From Edolisoma coerulescens (Eukaryota; Chordata; Aves; Passeriformes; Campephagidae), in NCBI GenBank assembly GCA_013397115.1, contig VWZW01000843.1, forward strand, positions 372,001 to 436,000: DNA of 64,000 bases, read 5' to 3'. Shown in pieces: positions 47,807-59,939 of this stretch (positions are counted from its first letter, which is position 1; every line of letters starts with the position of its first letter). The translations under genes were made by a program, and so were the position numbers. The notes beneath the pieces were generated by a model. The model did no database searches. It was given only the letters and a program-made list of their open reading frames with translations, and had not been told where the DNA came from.

Positions 47807-50800
47807 ACAATGGTAAGTAAACTAGTGAGAGTAAAAAGAATATTTATACACAGACAGTGCAAGTAGTTAATTAGCTGAAGCCAATGAATTAAAATTCAGG
47901 AGACCACAAACATTCTTATTTCCTTTGAAGCCGTTCTTCCGTTTTAGCTATGTTGAAAGTGCCTTTTATTAAGGTGCCAAAGTTCAAACAGAAAATAGTT
48001 ATTGTTTTAATGGTTTGAAAAACTGTGTATCTTTCCTTATAGAACCCTCAGGACCATGCAGCTGCACTTTGCTGTACCTGCTTTCCCAGCCACCACCTAG
48101 CAGATGTTTTCAGTTCCTTGGCAAGAGCATGAAAGCAAATAGGTGTAATGCTAGTGAGACCTTAGATAACAATTATCAGTCACAGTTATTGATTACAGGA
48201 ACTGAAGGCTAAAATTGGAGCCAGGAGCCAGGGGTAGAGACTCCACTGAGGTGCAGTACAGCACCAAGGGGAACCACACAGGAGGGAGACTTGAGCTGCC
48301 TGCAGGCCACACTTGCCAGAGTAAGGAGTAACACAAGACCATGGCAAGAGGCCGAGTTCAGAGGGTAGCACACCAATACTGCCCATTTTGGCACTACACA
48401 AGAAGTCAGTAGAACTGGGATGAGACTGACTGTTTAGCAGCAGGAACGAGGGCAGCAGGAACAGAAGCATGGCTGGAATACTCAGCATCTAATGAGATCC
48501 TGCGAGACTGAAAAGCATTCAGGTGGCTGGCTGCTGCTGTCTGCCTCATGGGATTTGGGAGGAATAGCTGTAGATGTAGATATTTTTGGAGTAAGCAATC
48601 AATTTAATGAAGCAGGATTCCTCCAGTTCATTGACTGTCAAGAGCATATATTTGTAAAGCAGTATTTCATCAACTCATATTTTATCATTTAAAAAAACTA
48701 GGGCTCTGAGCATACCAGACATTCACATCCATTTGGAGCACTGCTTGCCTATGAATTTATATCCCATTTACAAATTACTTAATTATTGTATTCCTATTCC
48801 TCTAATACAAGTTATTCTGCTTGAATGTTATAAAATGCTATGTAATGTGTAAGGTATTTTAAATACCATGACATTCTAATGAATATATTCATGTCTGAAT
48901 ATCTAATAAGAAACAATATTTTCAAAAAACGCTTTACTGATAGACTGCATAATAAAATGTAGTAGTTTATAGTAGTAAATGTTTATATTTGTATTTCATG
49001 GTACATAATATATTGATATGTGAAATGACACTACTTGGGTAGCCACAGATAATTTAAAACCAACATGTTACCCTAAAGGTAAAACTGGTTTGGTAGAGAA
49101 ATCACAAGAGCTCCAAGGTACAATTTACTTTGTGAACAGACAAATCTTCCCTAGGAATTTCTGAATTCTGGAATTTACTGAAGATTTGTCATGAAATTAA
49201 TTTGCATAATGTTGAATTTACATAGGACACCTGATTTTCACAGAAAAAATGTAATTATTCTTGTCCATTCCTAAATAAAAGGTGGTAATCTTGTTTAACT
49301 ATGTCTGTATTGCCAGTGATGGCTAGTGCTTATAAATTATTTATGTTGTAATCATATTATTTTTCATTGTGCATTAGCAGTGAATTCATGACTGGATGAT
49401 CAGCTGTTAAGAAGAAATCAGAGAATCTGACCTTTGACATGTGGGGAAAGTTTTTTTCAGAATCCCTTAAGGGATTTTGCAGAAAGGCTCTTTTCACCCT
49501 TTCTTCTGAGTTCCTTGCTATTTTATCCACCATTTATTATTCATTTTGAACTGAAAAAAAAAAAAAGGCTATTCCACAGTGATGTTTTTTCAAGAAGTTG
49601 TTTATGTAACAGATGCACATTTGGATTAACAAGTCTGCTTTCTGTCTTTTCTCTCTGCACAGTTTCACTGTTGGACCAGATTATCTCTTTACCTTTACAG
49701 TATCTCGTTCGAATTAATTCCCCAGGCCTAAATGCTGCTTCATAACCAGGTATTTCTAGCTCAATGCAGATTCGTTCACCCAAGGGGCACATACTCACCA
49801 CAGCAGTTCTAGGATATCATCTAGACCTTTCAGGAATCTTGACCATCTTTCTTGTCCTTCTGGCATCAGCAACAATACTAAGAATTGTTGCTTCCTGGAG
49901 CAGTAAATTAATGAGAAAAAGTATCTTCAGGAAAAACACCACATCTGCCCCAGAACAACAGAGCTGTGCTAAGGGAAAGGAGAAACACATGATATAATAT
50001 TTGCACATCTGCCCACACCTGGAATTTTGCAACCACCATCAAGTCCCAGAGAGTAATTCTGGAGCACCTGAGGAAAAGGGACTCAGGGAGCCAGGTGAAA
50101 CTGGGCAGAGATGTTATCCTTACAGATCCAAACCCAAGCCAAACAACCTACTGACTGCACGCATACTCTCTGCATTTCAGACCCAGACACCACTGTGGAA
50201 AACAGAAAGGAAAAACAACACTAAACTTGCGAAATAAATATACTGGGCAATTTGTGTTCCAAGAATTCTAGGGCACTCAGCTTTGGCAGTACAAGCTGCC
50301 CAGACTGCTTCCAATCTTCAGCTTTCTCTTCTTTAGGTGTTGAAAATAGTGCTAGAGATTTTATGTGGATTCATTAAATGCACACACTTATATTTGAGAT
50401 CGTCATCCTCCAGGCCTTGTATTGTCAACAGACAGAAAGAGGCATTTCTAGAGCATAAGTCCCACCTTCAAACAATTAAAACAGCCCAGGTGAATCACAC
50501 TGTACAAAGGCTTATCTTTCTCCACTATTAATGCAACACAGGAAAGTGGTGATACTGAAGTTGAGAACACCTAAAGTCAGGTGGAATTAATTATTTTTAA
50601 AGGCTTTGGTTACTTCACTCACCAAATTTCCTCTCCTTTGCTCTTCTCCCATACTTTGCAACTTCCCTTTATTTTTCTGCCTGGTTTCTGCCCTGCATCC
50701 TTTTTCAGCTGATGTAGCAATACCACAGAGTTCTTAGGAATCCCAGGTTTGCTTATTGCAGTGGGAGACAGAGAAAGATGAAAAGCAAAAGCATCAAAAC

Positions 50801-51340
50801 AAAGCAACAAAACAGAATGACAAGCAAAAAAGTCAAAGCAGTTTTAGCAGTACCATCAGCTTTTAAATACTGTTATATTTTGTAAGAAAACAGCCTAAAT
50901 TAGGCTACAGGTATGATTTGAAATGCGTAGAGATTGTAAGGCCAAATGATGCAGAAGCAGTCTCCTCTCCTGCAGAACGCTAAAATGCTATATTTATAAC
51001 TGAGACTCAGCGTGGCTTTCTAGAAGAAGACCTAATAAATAACAGAGAATGTAGACAACTTCCACTTCCCCAAGTATGAATGCTTTCTTTCCCCATGCAA
51101 ATCTGTCATGCAAACCATAGCGAACAATTTTGATTTGCCTTCTTCGTGGACATTTTGGAATTAATCAGATGACATGTGAGCATTGTGTGTGTTGGGCACG
51201 CTGTGCTACTGTTCCGGTTGTTTTAAACTAACGGTATTACAGTGCATTTTTCATAATCAAAAATTTAGCTGAGATTTTTTTGCAGCTTTTCCATCTCACA
51301 TCCGTGAACATCAAATGTCAACAAGGCTTTTATGTAAATA

Positions 51341-53230
51341 CCATAGAACAACAGAACAGTCATCTAGTCTAAACTCCTGCTCAAAGCTGGAACAGCTAGA
51401 GCAGGTTGCTGAGGGCTGTACTCAATCGGGGTTTGAGTATCTCCAAGGATTCAAACTGGTATCCTGTGCCAGTGTTTGATCACTCTCAGAGTGAATAATT
51501 TTTTTCATACGTTTAAATGAAATCTACCATATTTCAATTTGTGTCTGTCACCCCTTGTCTTTTCACAGGGCAACACTGAGAAGAATCTGGGTCTGTCTTC
51601 TTTATTACCCCCAGGCAGGTGTTCATAAATATTGATAAAATTGCCCTGAGTATTCCCTTCTCAAGACTAAACAGTCCCAGCTCTCTCAGCCTTTTCTCCT
51701 ATGAGAGATGCTCCAGCCTCCCCTTCGGGACAGCTCTTTTCCAGAGCTGGTATGTATGTCCATGTCTGATTGAAGAGCCCAGGACAGGACTCAGCACTAC
51801 AGATTCATCTCACCAGGGTGGACCAGAGGGAAAGGAACACCTCTCTAGACCTGATGCAACCCAGGAGGCTGTTGGGTCCAAACTTTCACCCTGTCTTCAG
51901 GGACCTGGAACTCCTGAAGGCAAATCTTATCTGTGAAAACTGAGGCAAAGGCAACATTGCGCATCTTGGCCATTTTTGTGTCATTTGTTTGTCCTATTGT
52001 TGTCCTGGTAGGCTTTGTCTTTTCTAATGCTATTCTTGCATGCTCAGACAGCATCTCTATATTCCTCACAGGTTACCTATCCCTACTCCCACCCCTTGTG
52101 ATGCTTCCTGTGTATGACGGTGTTTGTTCAGGAGCTCATTGTTTGTCCATGAAGACCTCCTGCCACCTTTGTTTGGCTTTCTGCAAACCAGGATAGACTG
52201 CTCTTAAGCTTCGAGGAGGGGGTCCTTGAAAAATTAGTAAACTCACCTGGACCTCTCTTCTCTGCACGCCCATCTCCTAAGGAATTCATCTAAGTAGCTC
52301 CCTGAGCAGGCTTTTTACCAGGAAAAGTGTGAAAACTTCCCTCATAATGTTGTTATTTTAGCACTTTCTTATTTGGGTGTAGCTGCCTAAGGTCCCCTTC
52401 AGTCCTGCACTGCTGGTTTTAATGTCTCTCGTTTGCCCTGCATCTTTTACTTGTCAGCCCAGGCCATCCCGTCGTCACTTGACTATGGTTGTCATTTCCC
52501 TTTCCCACCTTTCCCATTTTCAAAATGTCTTCACCATGTTGGCCAGACTGTTGGCAAAAATGTTTTTGGCCTGCCTGCCATGGCGGGATCCCATCTCTTC
52601 CCCAAAAATCTTTGATCCTCACAAAGGACCCAGGCTTATAAAAATAATCCCTGTCATTGACACCAGCCACACAACCACTTGTTGATCCAAAGGATTCATT
52701 CACTGCATGTCAAGCCTTCCCCCTCACCAGCAGGATCAAGAGCAAACCCATTTGGCCCCCACAATCTCGCCCACAGTCATATAGACACACTCCATACACT
52801 TCATGTCTTCCCTGGTAGCAGCTTTGGTGTCCACCTGGAAGCCCAGCGGGGGTCAATATTCTGAGGACTGAACAAGCCACATCAGTGTCTCCACAATGTC
52901 CCAGATCTAAGCCCCTAGCAAGCAGCAAACCTCCCTAGAAACCAGTTCAGGTGGGTCGATGGGGGCCTTGAGCAATATCCCTATCCAGCACAATCTGATC
53001 AAAAGTGTGCTTTGGCTATTTCAGTAAACAGGATTTAAGCATCTGAGAACCCCATTAGTACAAACTCTTCCAGACACCCTCTGGGACAGAACTGGTATCA
53101 GCCCCTGACAGACTGTCCTAAGAATCTGCATGCAAGATACCACAGCCATTGACCCAAACTCAAAGGTCTTCAGCTGAAAATCCTTACCTTTCCTTTTGAC
53201 TCCTCTCAGGTCTAGCCCCAAGTCAAATAT
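51341..53230 (-). mobile_element. Old CR1 LINE, 3' tail to ORF1 esterase, collapsed
   Basis: A decayed minus-strand CR1 whose parts appear in the expected order. From the 3' end: tail and 3' UTR (51,341-51,490); reverse-transcriptase C-terminal region (51,640-51,870; 'CCTATGAGAGATGCTCCAGCC', 'CACCAGGGTGGACCAGAGG'); the endonuclease-to-RT linker (51,915-52,330; 'CTGTGAAAACTGAGGCAAAGG', 'TTCCTCACAGGTTACCTATCCC', 'TCAGGAGCTCATTGTTTGTCCATG'); and the GDSL-type esterase region of ORF1 (about 52,650-52,990; 'GGTGTCCACCTGGAAGCCCAGC', 'AATGTCCCAGATCTAAGCCCC', 'AAACCTCCCTAG'). Full-length CR1 is about 4.5 kb, so large internal pieces are missing, including most of the endonuclease and the central RT. 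Many stops. The outer 5' boundary (about 53,230) and the span 52,340-52,640 are uncertain. Confidence 0.85.
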
Positions 53231-54235
53231 ACAGAGGAAGCAGTACAGGAGCAAAGAGAGAAAATGAATCTTACACAAGTTTTAAATATGCAGCATTTCT
53301 TACAAATTTACTTAATGAAGCTTGTTCATATCCCTATGTTGACATGCTTCAGACAGCTTTTGTCACGCAGCTGATCAGCCTTTGAATGCCATCTACTTGA
53401 AGTGCTGTGTTTTGAACTGTAATTTTGAGACACCCTTAATTTTTTTGCTGACTGGAGTAGCTACAATTCTTTCCACCCGTATTCTGTACTGCAGTGTGGT
53501 GCCAAGGCACCTGCCTTCAGAAAAGAAAAAAAAAAAAAAGTTCTGCTCATGTTGCTGAAGAAAACAAAGATTTAGAAAAATGCATTGAGAAAAGCTAGAA
53601 GTGTCTCTGTCTGTGTTCATTGAAGGTTCATCATCTTCCAAGAAATCAGGCTACAAGGTGGGAAGGAAGTAGCTCTCCTGTGCTAGGTCATACTCTGACT
53701 AGAGCTGCTTAGAATTTTATTTTAAAAGTCAAGGTCATAGATTAAGTTGGTAATTGTCAATTATTTGAAAATAAATAGCTTGTCCAAAAGGGTTAATCTT
53801 AGCAAATGTTTCAACTCAAGACAGGTATGGGACAAAAGTGCTAAAATAGTCAAAGTTCCGTTTTGTTATTTTTTAATTATAAAATGCAAGATATGGCTTT
53901 ATTATGATTTTTAGTTGCAAACATCGGAATTAATGCTAATAAAGAGATAGTGAAATAGTAAGAATAAAACTAAACAATTGAAGATGATCTAAACGGAATG
54001 TTTGTAATTGCTCCATCTGTGATTTTTTTTAGAGGGGAAAAAGGAGGGAGGAAATTCTGTCCACAAGAATGGGTTATTGTTTTTCCCCCTTATTTGGGAT
54101 GCTATTTCTTTTTTCATACCGCTCCAAACCATTTCCTGCCTCACTGTGAGGCTGAATATATATCCAGGGGTGCTACTGTGGGCACGTTAACAGCAACAGA
54201 GAGTTCTGGCACTGGCTAGCACACTCTCTTACTGT

Positions 54236-54271
54236 GAAAAAACCAAACCAAATCAAACCAAACTCCAAACC
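54236..54271. repeat. (CCAAA)-type low-complexity repeat
   Basis: GAAAAAACCAAACCAAATC, then AAACCAAACTCCAAACC: an imperfect pentanucleotide repeat on the plus strand. Confidence 0.65.
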
Positions 54272-54490
54272 ATTAAACCTGGGAAGGTCAAAGAGCTGGA
54301 GAAGTTCAAGGGAGTGAGCTTCCTCCTATCATGTATAAGGTATTGGACACCCTTTAAGCAATGTGTTACATCCTTATGAGACCAAAGCAAACCCCTTGAC
54401 TGTAACTATCAATTTTCATGGCACTTATTTTATCAAGTGAAGTGACCAATAACACTAGAAACAAGAACCCCTCTGGACATAGTTTTACTG

Positions 54491-54532
54491 TTAGTGTTAG
54501 ATACATTAGTGTTAGACACTATGTTAGTGTTA
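54491..54532. repeat. Triplicated TTAGTGTTA motif
   Basis: TTAGTGTTA(GA) occurs at 54,491-54,501, 54,506-54,516 and 54,524-54,532 with periods of 15 and 18 bases. A small imperfect minisatellite. Confidence 0.75.
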
Positions 54533-57500
54533 AGTACACTAGCACCAATCGCAGGCACTACAAGAGATACAGCTTCTTTTTCTATTATTACTTAACTAAT
54601 TTACATACATTATAAAAAGATTTGTTCTAATGTAATGATTTATAATTCATCAGTTTCCACACACAGCTTCTTTAAAAAGTCTATTCTACAGTGACATTTC
54701 AGTTAGCACTGTTGATTTTTCCCCAATAAAATTATTTCACAGTAAGTACAATATTGAAAAAAACCAAACCTGCAGGAAGTTCTAGCCCCCAGCAATAGCC
54801 CTAAAAACACCAAGTGTGTTGTACTTGAGATTTTAACTTCTGTACTACCTCTAAAGTATTCATACATACATTTCTTCATTGTTTTCAATACACGTGAATC
54901 ATTTACTTTTTTTGCCCCAGTTTATCACTACACACTGTATCCCTATTTTCTCTCTCTCTCCTCTAAATTTGGTTTTTTCCTGTTTTTTTTCTTTCTGTTA
55001 CTTTTAATTTATACCTTCTGTATCTATGCGCAATCCCTCTAATGTAAGGAAGAGTCATGATTTAGTCCCTGGACAGTTAAAAATACTGAAAAATGAGAGA
55101 TGTTAAGGGTTTATTGTATCAAAAAATGTATCATCTTATTTCAGCATTTCACTTTTTTTCAAACTATGTAATTTTTCTTTGTCTTTTTTATAGTATGTCA
55201 AAGGTTACACACACCATATTTCTTCAGTTTGCTGCTCCCTCTGCGTTCCCTGAGGGAAAATTTGCACTCATTTCACAAAAGCAGAAGCAAGTGCAAACCA
55301 GAAACCTGTGAGAGCTGTTCACTCAGCTCTGCAGGGGGATTTGCATGATTCACCATGTGTTAGTTCAGCAGAACTTTCTATGCTGCCTGTGGTACTGTTT
55401 CTAAACTATGACTTGCTTTCTGGAATGATGTGTTTTCCTTTATAAAACAAGTAGCTCCTCAAAAAGTAAACAATACAAGGAAAAACTAACCAGCTCTGTG
55501 CTGTGTCATTCATTGTCTAGCCATCTAATTTGGAATAATCATCCAGTAAGAGTTGAAAGAATTGCTTTCAGCCACAAGAAAGCAATCTAGTCTTTTTAAA
55601 GGAATACTCCGGATTCTCTGTTTTCACTGTGTACTGATAAACCTAGTAGTTCCGAACGGGGTTTCAGTGCTATTTGAAATTGTGCTGAGGAAAAGGCATC
55701 TCTTCGTGGCACTTGGAGTTTCTGCTCTGTAAACAGTTCAGTGAGTGTTCTCATTTTCAGTGACTGATGATAACTTCCATGGCGATTGTAGCTCAGCCAG
55801 CTACCAGAGACACAAGTAGACAAGGAGCACTCATATCATCCATTGCTGTAACTCAGTGCTCACATCTGCCAACAGATTTCAGGAGACAGTAACCCGGGGC
55901 AATTGGTCTTTGGAAAACAATCAGGGTGGGCTGTTCTGAAATCAGCTATGATCAGAAGAGAATGTGTTGTCATAGCTTTTCATACATTGCAGGTTTGCAG
56001 TGCTGAGCAGGACATGAGTCTTGTAAAATTGAGGCTTTGTTAGGTGCCAGACCTGTGCCTAGTAGTCTGAAGGGATGTCTAGGTGTTCAGGTAATCACAT
56101 CCACGTTCATACTTAGGACCTTCTGCATTTTTCTAGTAGTACAAAAGAGATTGAAAGCAGCTTTAATGTTCAGTCAATCAGCTGCCACAGTGAAGTACTT
56201 GATCCAAAGTAAGCATACTAAGCTTCAGGGCCAATACATTTTTCTAGCTAAGGCACTGCTGCTTTAGCTTGGCTGTAGCCTGAATGCAGCACAAGCACGC
56301 TGGATGCTGTGCTTAGCGAGACTGAGCCTGGAGCTCAGTGCCCAACTCACCTGTTGCAACTGCTACCGAAATACTGGTTTAGCCTGCCGCAACAGCATCA
56401 GTGCTTGACCTTCTTCAGGGCCCACCACGCACAAACCCAGAGCTGTGCTCCAGCCCTGAGTGCCCTCCAGGCTTCTGGAGACGGCCTCTGCTTGAGCCCC
56501 CCTCCACAGCCAACGACTGAGTCAGTGATGCAAGCACTGGGGGAAGGACTCAGAAGGGAGCACCGCTGGTAAGCGCTAGGCACTGAGGGAGAGGTCAGAT
56601 TCCCTGGTATTGTATAGTTCCGTGAGTAAGACACTCAACCAGCATGTGAGGGCCTGGTTCAAACTCTTCTTCTGCTGATTTGGAGCAGCAATTTGACCTC
56701 AAGTCACTGTCTCCAGAACACATATTCCAGCTTCTATGCCATAGGGAAGTTCTCCTAGAGTCTCTTATCAAGGTTCTTTGTCCCAGCTGGGAGAAAACGG
56801 TGTGTCTCTGTGCACTCAGTGACCACACTTGAACATTTCTTTCACACATGTTCTGAGTCTTTTAAAAAAGCTTCAAGATGTAATATTAAAAAAACCACAA
56901 ACCCACATTTCAAGGAAAATATATCTGTGTCAATATCTAAGGTGATTTTATTCCCATTATTCAAAAAATGGCATTAGTTTGATGTTCTGTGCAATTCCAA
57001 GGCAGTACTTCAACTATCCGGACAGACTGAAACTACAGGTTACAGAGCATGCTCACGGAAAACACACAAAAAGCAAAGAAAAATATATCAGCCATTAAAA
57101 CTCAAGTCTAACTAAAGTTTCTTTATATAATTTTCACGACTGTACAAATGTCAGGGTAAATTGAACCATTTGACAGCAAAACAACTCAAACGATAAAGCT
57201 TGCATATGCATACAATTCAGGTATTGTAAGAAATAAGTTTGTCTTTTCCTCTTTCCATAAACCTGTGATGGCAGGTGCCACGTGGAAGCAGGAGCTGTGT
57301 CCTTACATCCTGTCACTTGTCCCTTTCTAGCTGTTGACAGAAACTGTTCCTTATTAAAAAATGTTTCCATGACTTGTTTTAGCTGTTCTTCAAAAACTGC
57401 TAAAAAGCCCTTGGTTAAGGACTTCAGTTTTATTTTGTCTGATAAGAAGAGGCCGACTTACTTGACTAATTCAAACCTCCAAAAGACATTTCTGAATTCT

Positions 57501-58798
57501 GGTTGAAAAGAATTTCCCTCCAACCTAGAGGTATGTTTCCAGCTTAGACATGCTTAGCCCTGTGCCCAGTCCTTAGCTGTGGCTGTTGACTGCCTTACAC
57601 TCTCTACTCCACACTGCTGGCTTCTGCACATCTCATTTCTTCTGTACCCCTTCACAGAGGTCACTGGGTGTCACCTCAGGGTTCTGCATGTCACGAGGTG
57701 GTAGATCTCAGGAAGACAAGCAAGGCGAGCCACTGCCTTGTGAATCACTTGTTTACAGCTGATTGCCACTTTAGCTGATTGAATAAAGGGAACACCTGCA
57801 ATAGCATATAACTGTTGTTGCAATAATATCAGTCCAATGCTCATTTTTACCAAATGCCTTCTGTACATCCCTGCCCTCTTCACATTGCCAAGCACCAGAC
57901 ACCTCAGATAAATAAGGCATTAGTATCCAGTACAATTTTAAAGGGGTTTCAAGTGGGGGTAGACGTATTTTAATTTTAGAATCATGCGGCATCTCCATCT
58001 CTGTTTCTCCCTAATTCCTATCACTTGGACTATGCAACCCTTGTCCTGGATCCTTCTTTTTCCTCCTTACAGTTTTGTGGTTTCTAGCTATTTAAAATTG
58101 CATGATATAAAGAAGCCCACCCTCAAAATTTCAGTGTGCTGGGGAATAAGAGGGCATCCTTAAGTTCTCTCCATAAACTTCCATCTTGAAGATGGGATTT
58201 ATATACCACAAAGACCTCTGCTTTTGGGGGGCTGAGATTTTACTGCCAAACACTGGAACAAAGCTGGTATGGCATCATACGGAACAGAATCCTTTATAGT
58301 TTCCTTGTTCTTAATATAGAAGGTGTTGCAGATACTTGGCAGATCCATCACTTTTTCTTCTTCTTTTGCTTTCTGTTGTCATTTCCATTATTTAAATAGA
58401 TACATTTAGACTGCAGATTGCTTAGACAAGTAGATGGAAGAATTTGGTAAATTCCAAAGAATACGCATTAAGTATTTGGCAATATAATCCATAAGAGCAA
58501 ACAGCTCTTATGCCATCACGCCACGTGTCTGGCCATCCTACCTAATTATATTTGGAATCATTGGCTCATTCCAGCCAAGGGGAGCTAGAAGTCTCAAAGA
58601 CATTTACATTTCTGTTTAGTGTAGATCACAGATATCCTTTCCAAGTGTGCTCCATGCTATTACTCAAGACCATAAGCATGGGAGAGAAACCCTAGAATGG
58701 AATCAGCTTTAGGAACGGCTTAGTTTGGAGCTCGAAGTCAGGCATGACAGGCATTTGCAGGAAACCAAGACTCTGGCAGGCAAGTATGGCAAGTCAAA

Positions 58799-58915
58799 AT
58801 GGGAGTGCTGAAGCTGTTGCTGCCTCTGGCTGTTCACGCCAGCCAAGGCAGAATTGGTCGAAACTCTGATGAAAGAGCGTTTGAAGCAGCACGGTGCTCA
58901 GCTTGGTCTTTCAAG
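58799..58915 (+). CDS. Candidate first coding exon of a secreted protein
   Basis: An ATG in fair context (A at -3, G at +4) opens exactly 39 codons and ends at a good splice donor, TCAAG|GTAAGC, at 58,915|58,916, giving a phase-0 intron. Residues 1-14 look like a signal peptide: a short basic-hydrophobic start, then the core VLKLLLPLAV, then small residues HASQG as a plausible cleavage region. The mature part is short, charged, and contains one cysteine. An acceptor-like TTTGCAG lies at about 58,754-58,760, so it could also be an internal exon. It is about 100-200 bp left of the CpG island. I do not recognise the protein. A 39-codon frame with a donor could easily be chance. Confidence 0.2.
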
Positions 58916-59014
58916 GTAAGCTACTCCTGACTGTGGTTTTGTGGTACCCGTGGCCTGTGTAAGTAGAGTTTATCTGCCCGAGTAACTTCTATTTATGCTC
59001 AGGTGTCTTCAGAA

Positions 59015-59890
59015 ACCCCCGGGTTCGGGCTGACGGCAGCACCGAAGCAGTCGGGGTAGCATCACACCCTGACTGGCGGGCGGGTCCGCCCTCGCCCCGC
59101 TCCTGCCGGGGCGGCACCGGGCGGGTTGCCTGGCGGGGTGCCCCGCGGTGTGGGGCACGTTCNNNNNNNNNNNNNNNNNNNNNNNNNNNNNNNNNNNNNN
59201 NNNNNNNNNNNNNNNNNNNNNNNNNNNNNNNNNNNNNNNNNNNNNNNNNNNNNNNNNNNNNNNNNNNNNNNNNNNNNNNNNNNNNNNNNNNNNNNNNNNN
59301 NNNNNNNNNNNNNNNNNNNNNNNNNNNNNNNNNNNNNNNNNNNNNNNNNNNNNNNNNNNNNNNNNNNNNNNNNNNNNNNNNNNNNNNNNNNNNNNNNNNN
59401 NNNNNNNNNNNNNNNNNNNNNNNNNNNNNNNNNNNNNNNNNNNNNNNNNNNNNNNNNNNNNNNNNNNNNNNNNNNNNNNNNNNNNNNNNNNNNNNNNNNN
59501 NNNNNNNNNNNNNNNNNNNNNNNNNNNNNNNNNNNNNNNNNNNNNNNNNNNNNNNNNNNNNNNNNNNNNNNNNNNNNNNNNNGAGGGCGGCGGGGCCGGA
59601 AAGCGGCGCGGGGAGGAGCGGGTGAGCGCCCGGTCGGCCGCGGGAGGGGCTCGGTGCCGGTCCGGCGCGGGGGCCCGCGCGGGGTGTGCGCACATGGCGG
59701 AGCGGGGAGCGGCGGATGGCAGCGCGCCGTGGCCTTGTGCCGCCTCCCGCGCCTCGTTCCCGCTCCCGTGCGGAGCCGCGGCGCGGGTGTGCTGTGCTGT
59801 GCCGTGCTGCTGGCAGGGGGACCCAGAGATTCAGCCAGGGAACGGGCAGCTCCCGCGTCCTGCCTCCGGACAGAGTGGTGTCCGGGAGTT
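59015..59890. promoter_or_regulatory. CpG island, probable gene promoter and first exon
   Basis: Both sides of the gap are far richer in G+C and CpG than anywhere else in the window: 59,015-59,160 on the left and 59,583-59,890 on the right, with repeated GGCGGG, GCGCGGGG and CCGCC motifs of the GC-box type. In vertebrates such islands mark promoters of broadly expressed genes. On the plus strand GCGG|GTGAGC at 59,621|59,622 is a strong splice donor, which suggests an exon lying largely in the gap and a transcript running right. A divergent minus-strand transcript is possible, but no clear minus donor was seen between 58,900 and 59,160. There is no TATA box in the visible part. Confidence 0.85.
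59163..59582. other. Assembly gap (420 N)
   Basis: N run in the middle of the CpG island, the typical place where short-read assemblies fail because of extreme GC. The transcription start and the first exon probably lie wholly or partly inside it. Frames that read through it, on either strand, are not evidence of coding. Confidence 0.97.
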
Positions 59891-59939
59891 CAACACGTCG
59901 CTTCTCCGGATACCTGTTAGCTGGTATCACCCAAATTAG
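59694..59939 (+). CDS. Candidate 81-codon ORF in CpG island, doubtful
   Basis: An ATG at 59,694 (CACATGGCGGAG; G at +4, but C at -3) begins MAERGAADG, an alanine/glycine/glutamate-rich start of the type common in CpG-island first exons. The frame runs to a TAG at 59,937. The remaining sequence is proline-, cysteine- and alanine-rich and resembles no family I know. It lies right of the better splice donor at 59,622, so in the simplest model it is intronic. It would be an alternative first exon or an upstream ORF only if transcription starts further right. The frame is also open leftwards into the gap. Confidence 0.18.
   Translation: MAERGAADGSAPWPCAASRASFPLPCGAAARVCCAVPCCWQGDPEIQPGNGQLPRPASGQSGVREFNTSLLRIPVSWYHPN

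Larger units (their letters stand above)
42204..51340. other. Non-coding span, no recognised gene
   Basis: About 9.1 kb, mostly AT-rich, with no identified exon or transposon. The stretch 48.7-49.4 kb is very AT-rich. Small simple repeats are listed separately. The context around 50,001-50,100 looks faintly repeat-like, but I could not place it in a family. Confidence 0.5.
53231..58798. other. Non-coding span, no recognised gene
   Basis: About 5.6 kb without an identified exon or transposon. Contains a run of 14 A at 53,526-53,539 and small simple repeats listed separately. Chance frames only. Confidence 0.5.

Noticed and set aside
50001..50100. Faintly CR1-like wording in the plus strand
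   Set aside because: Only scattered short matches and no consistent order of CR1 blocks.
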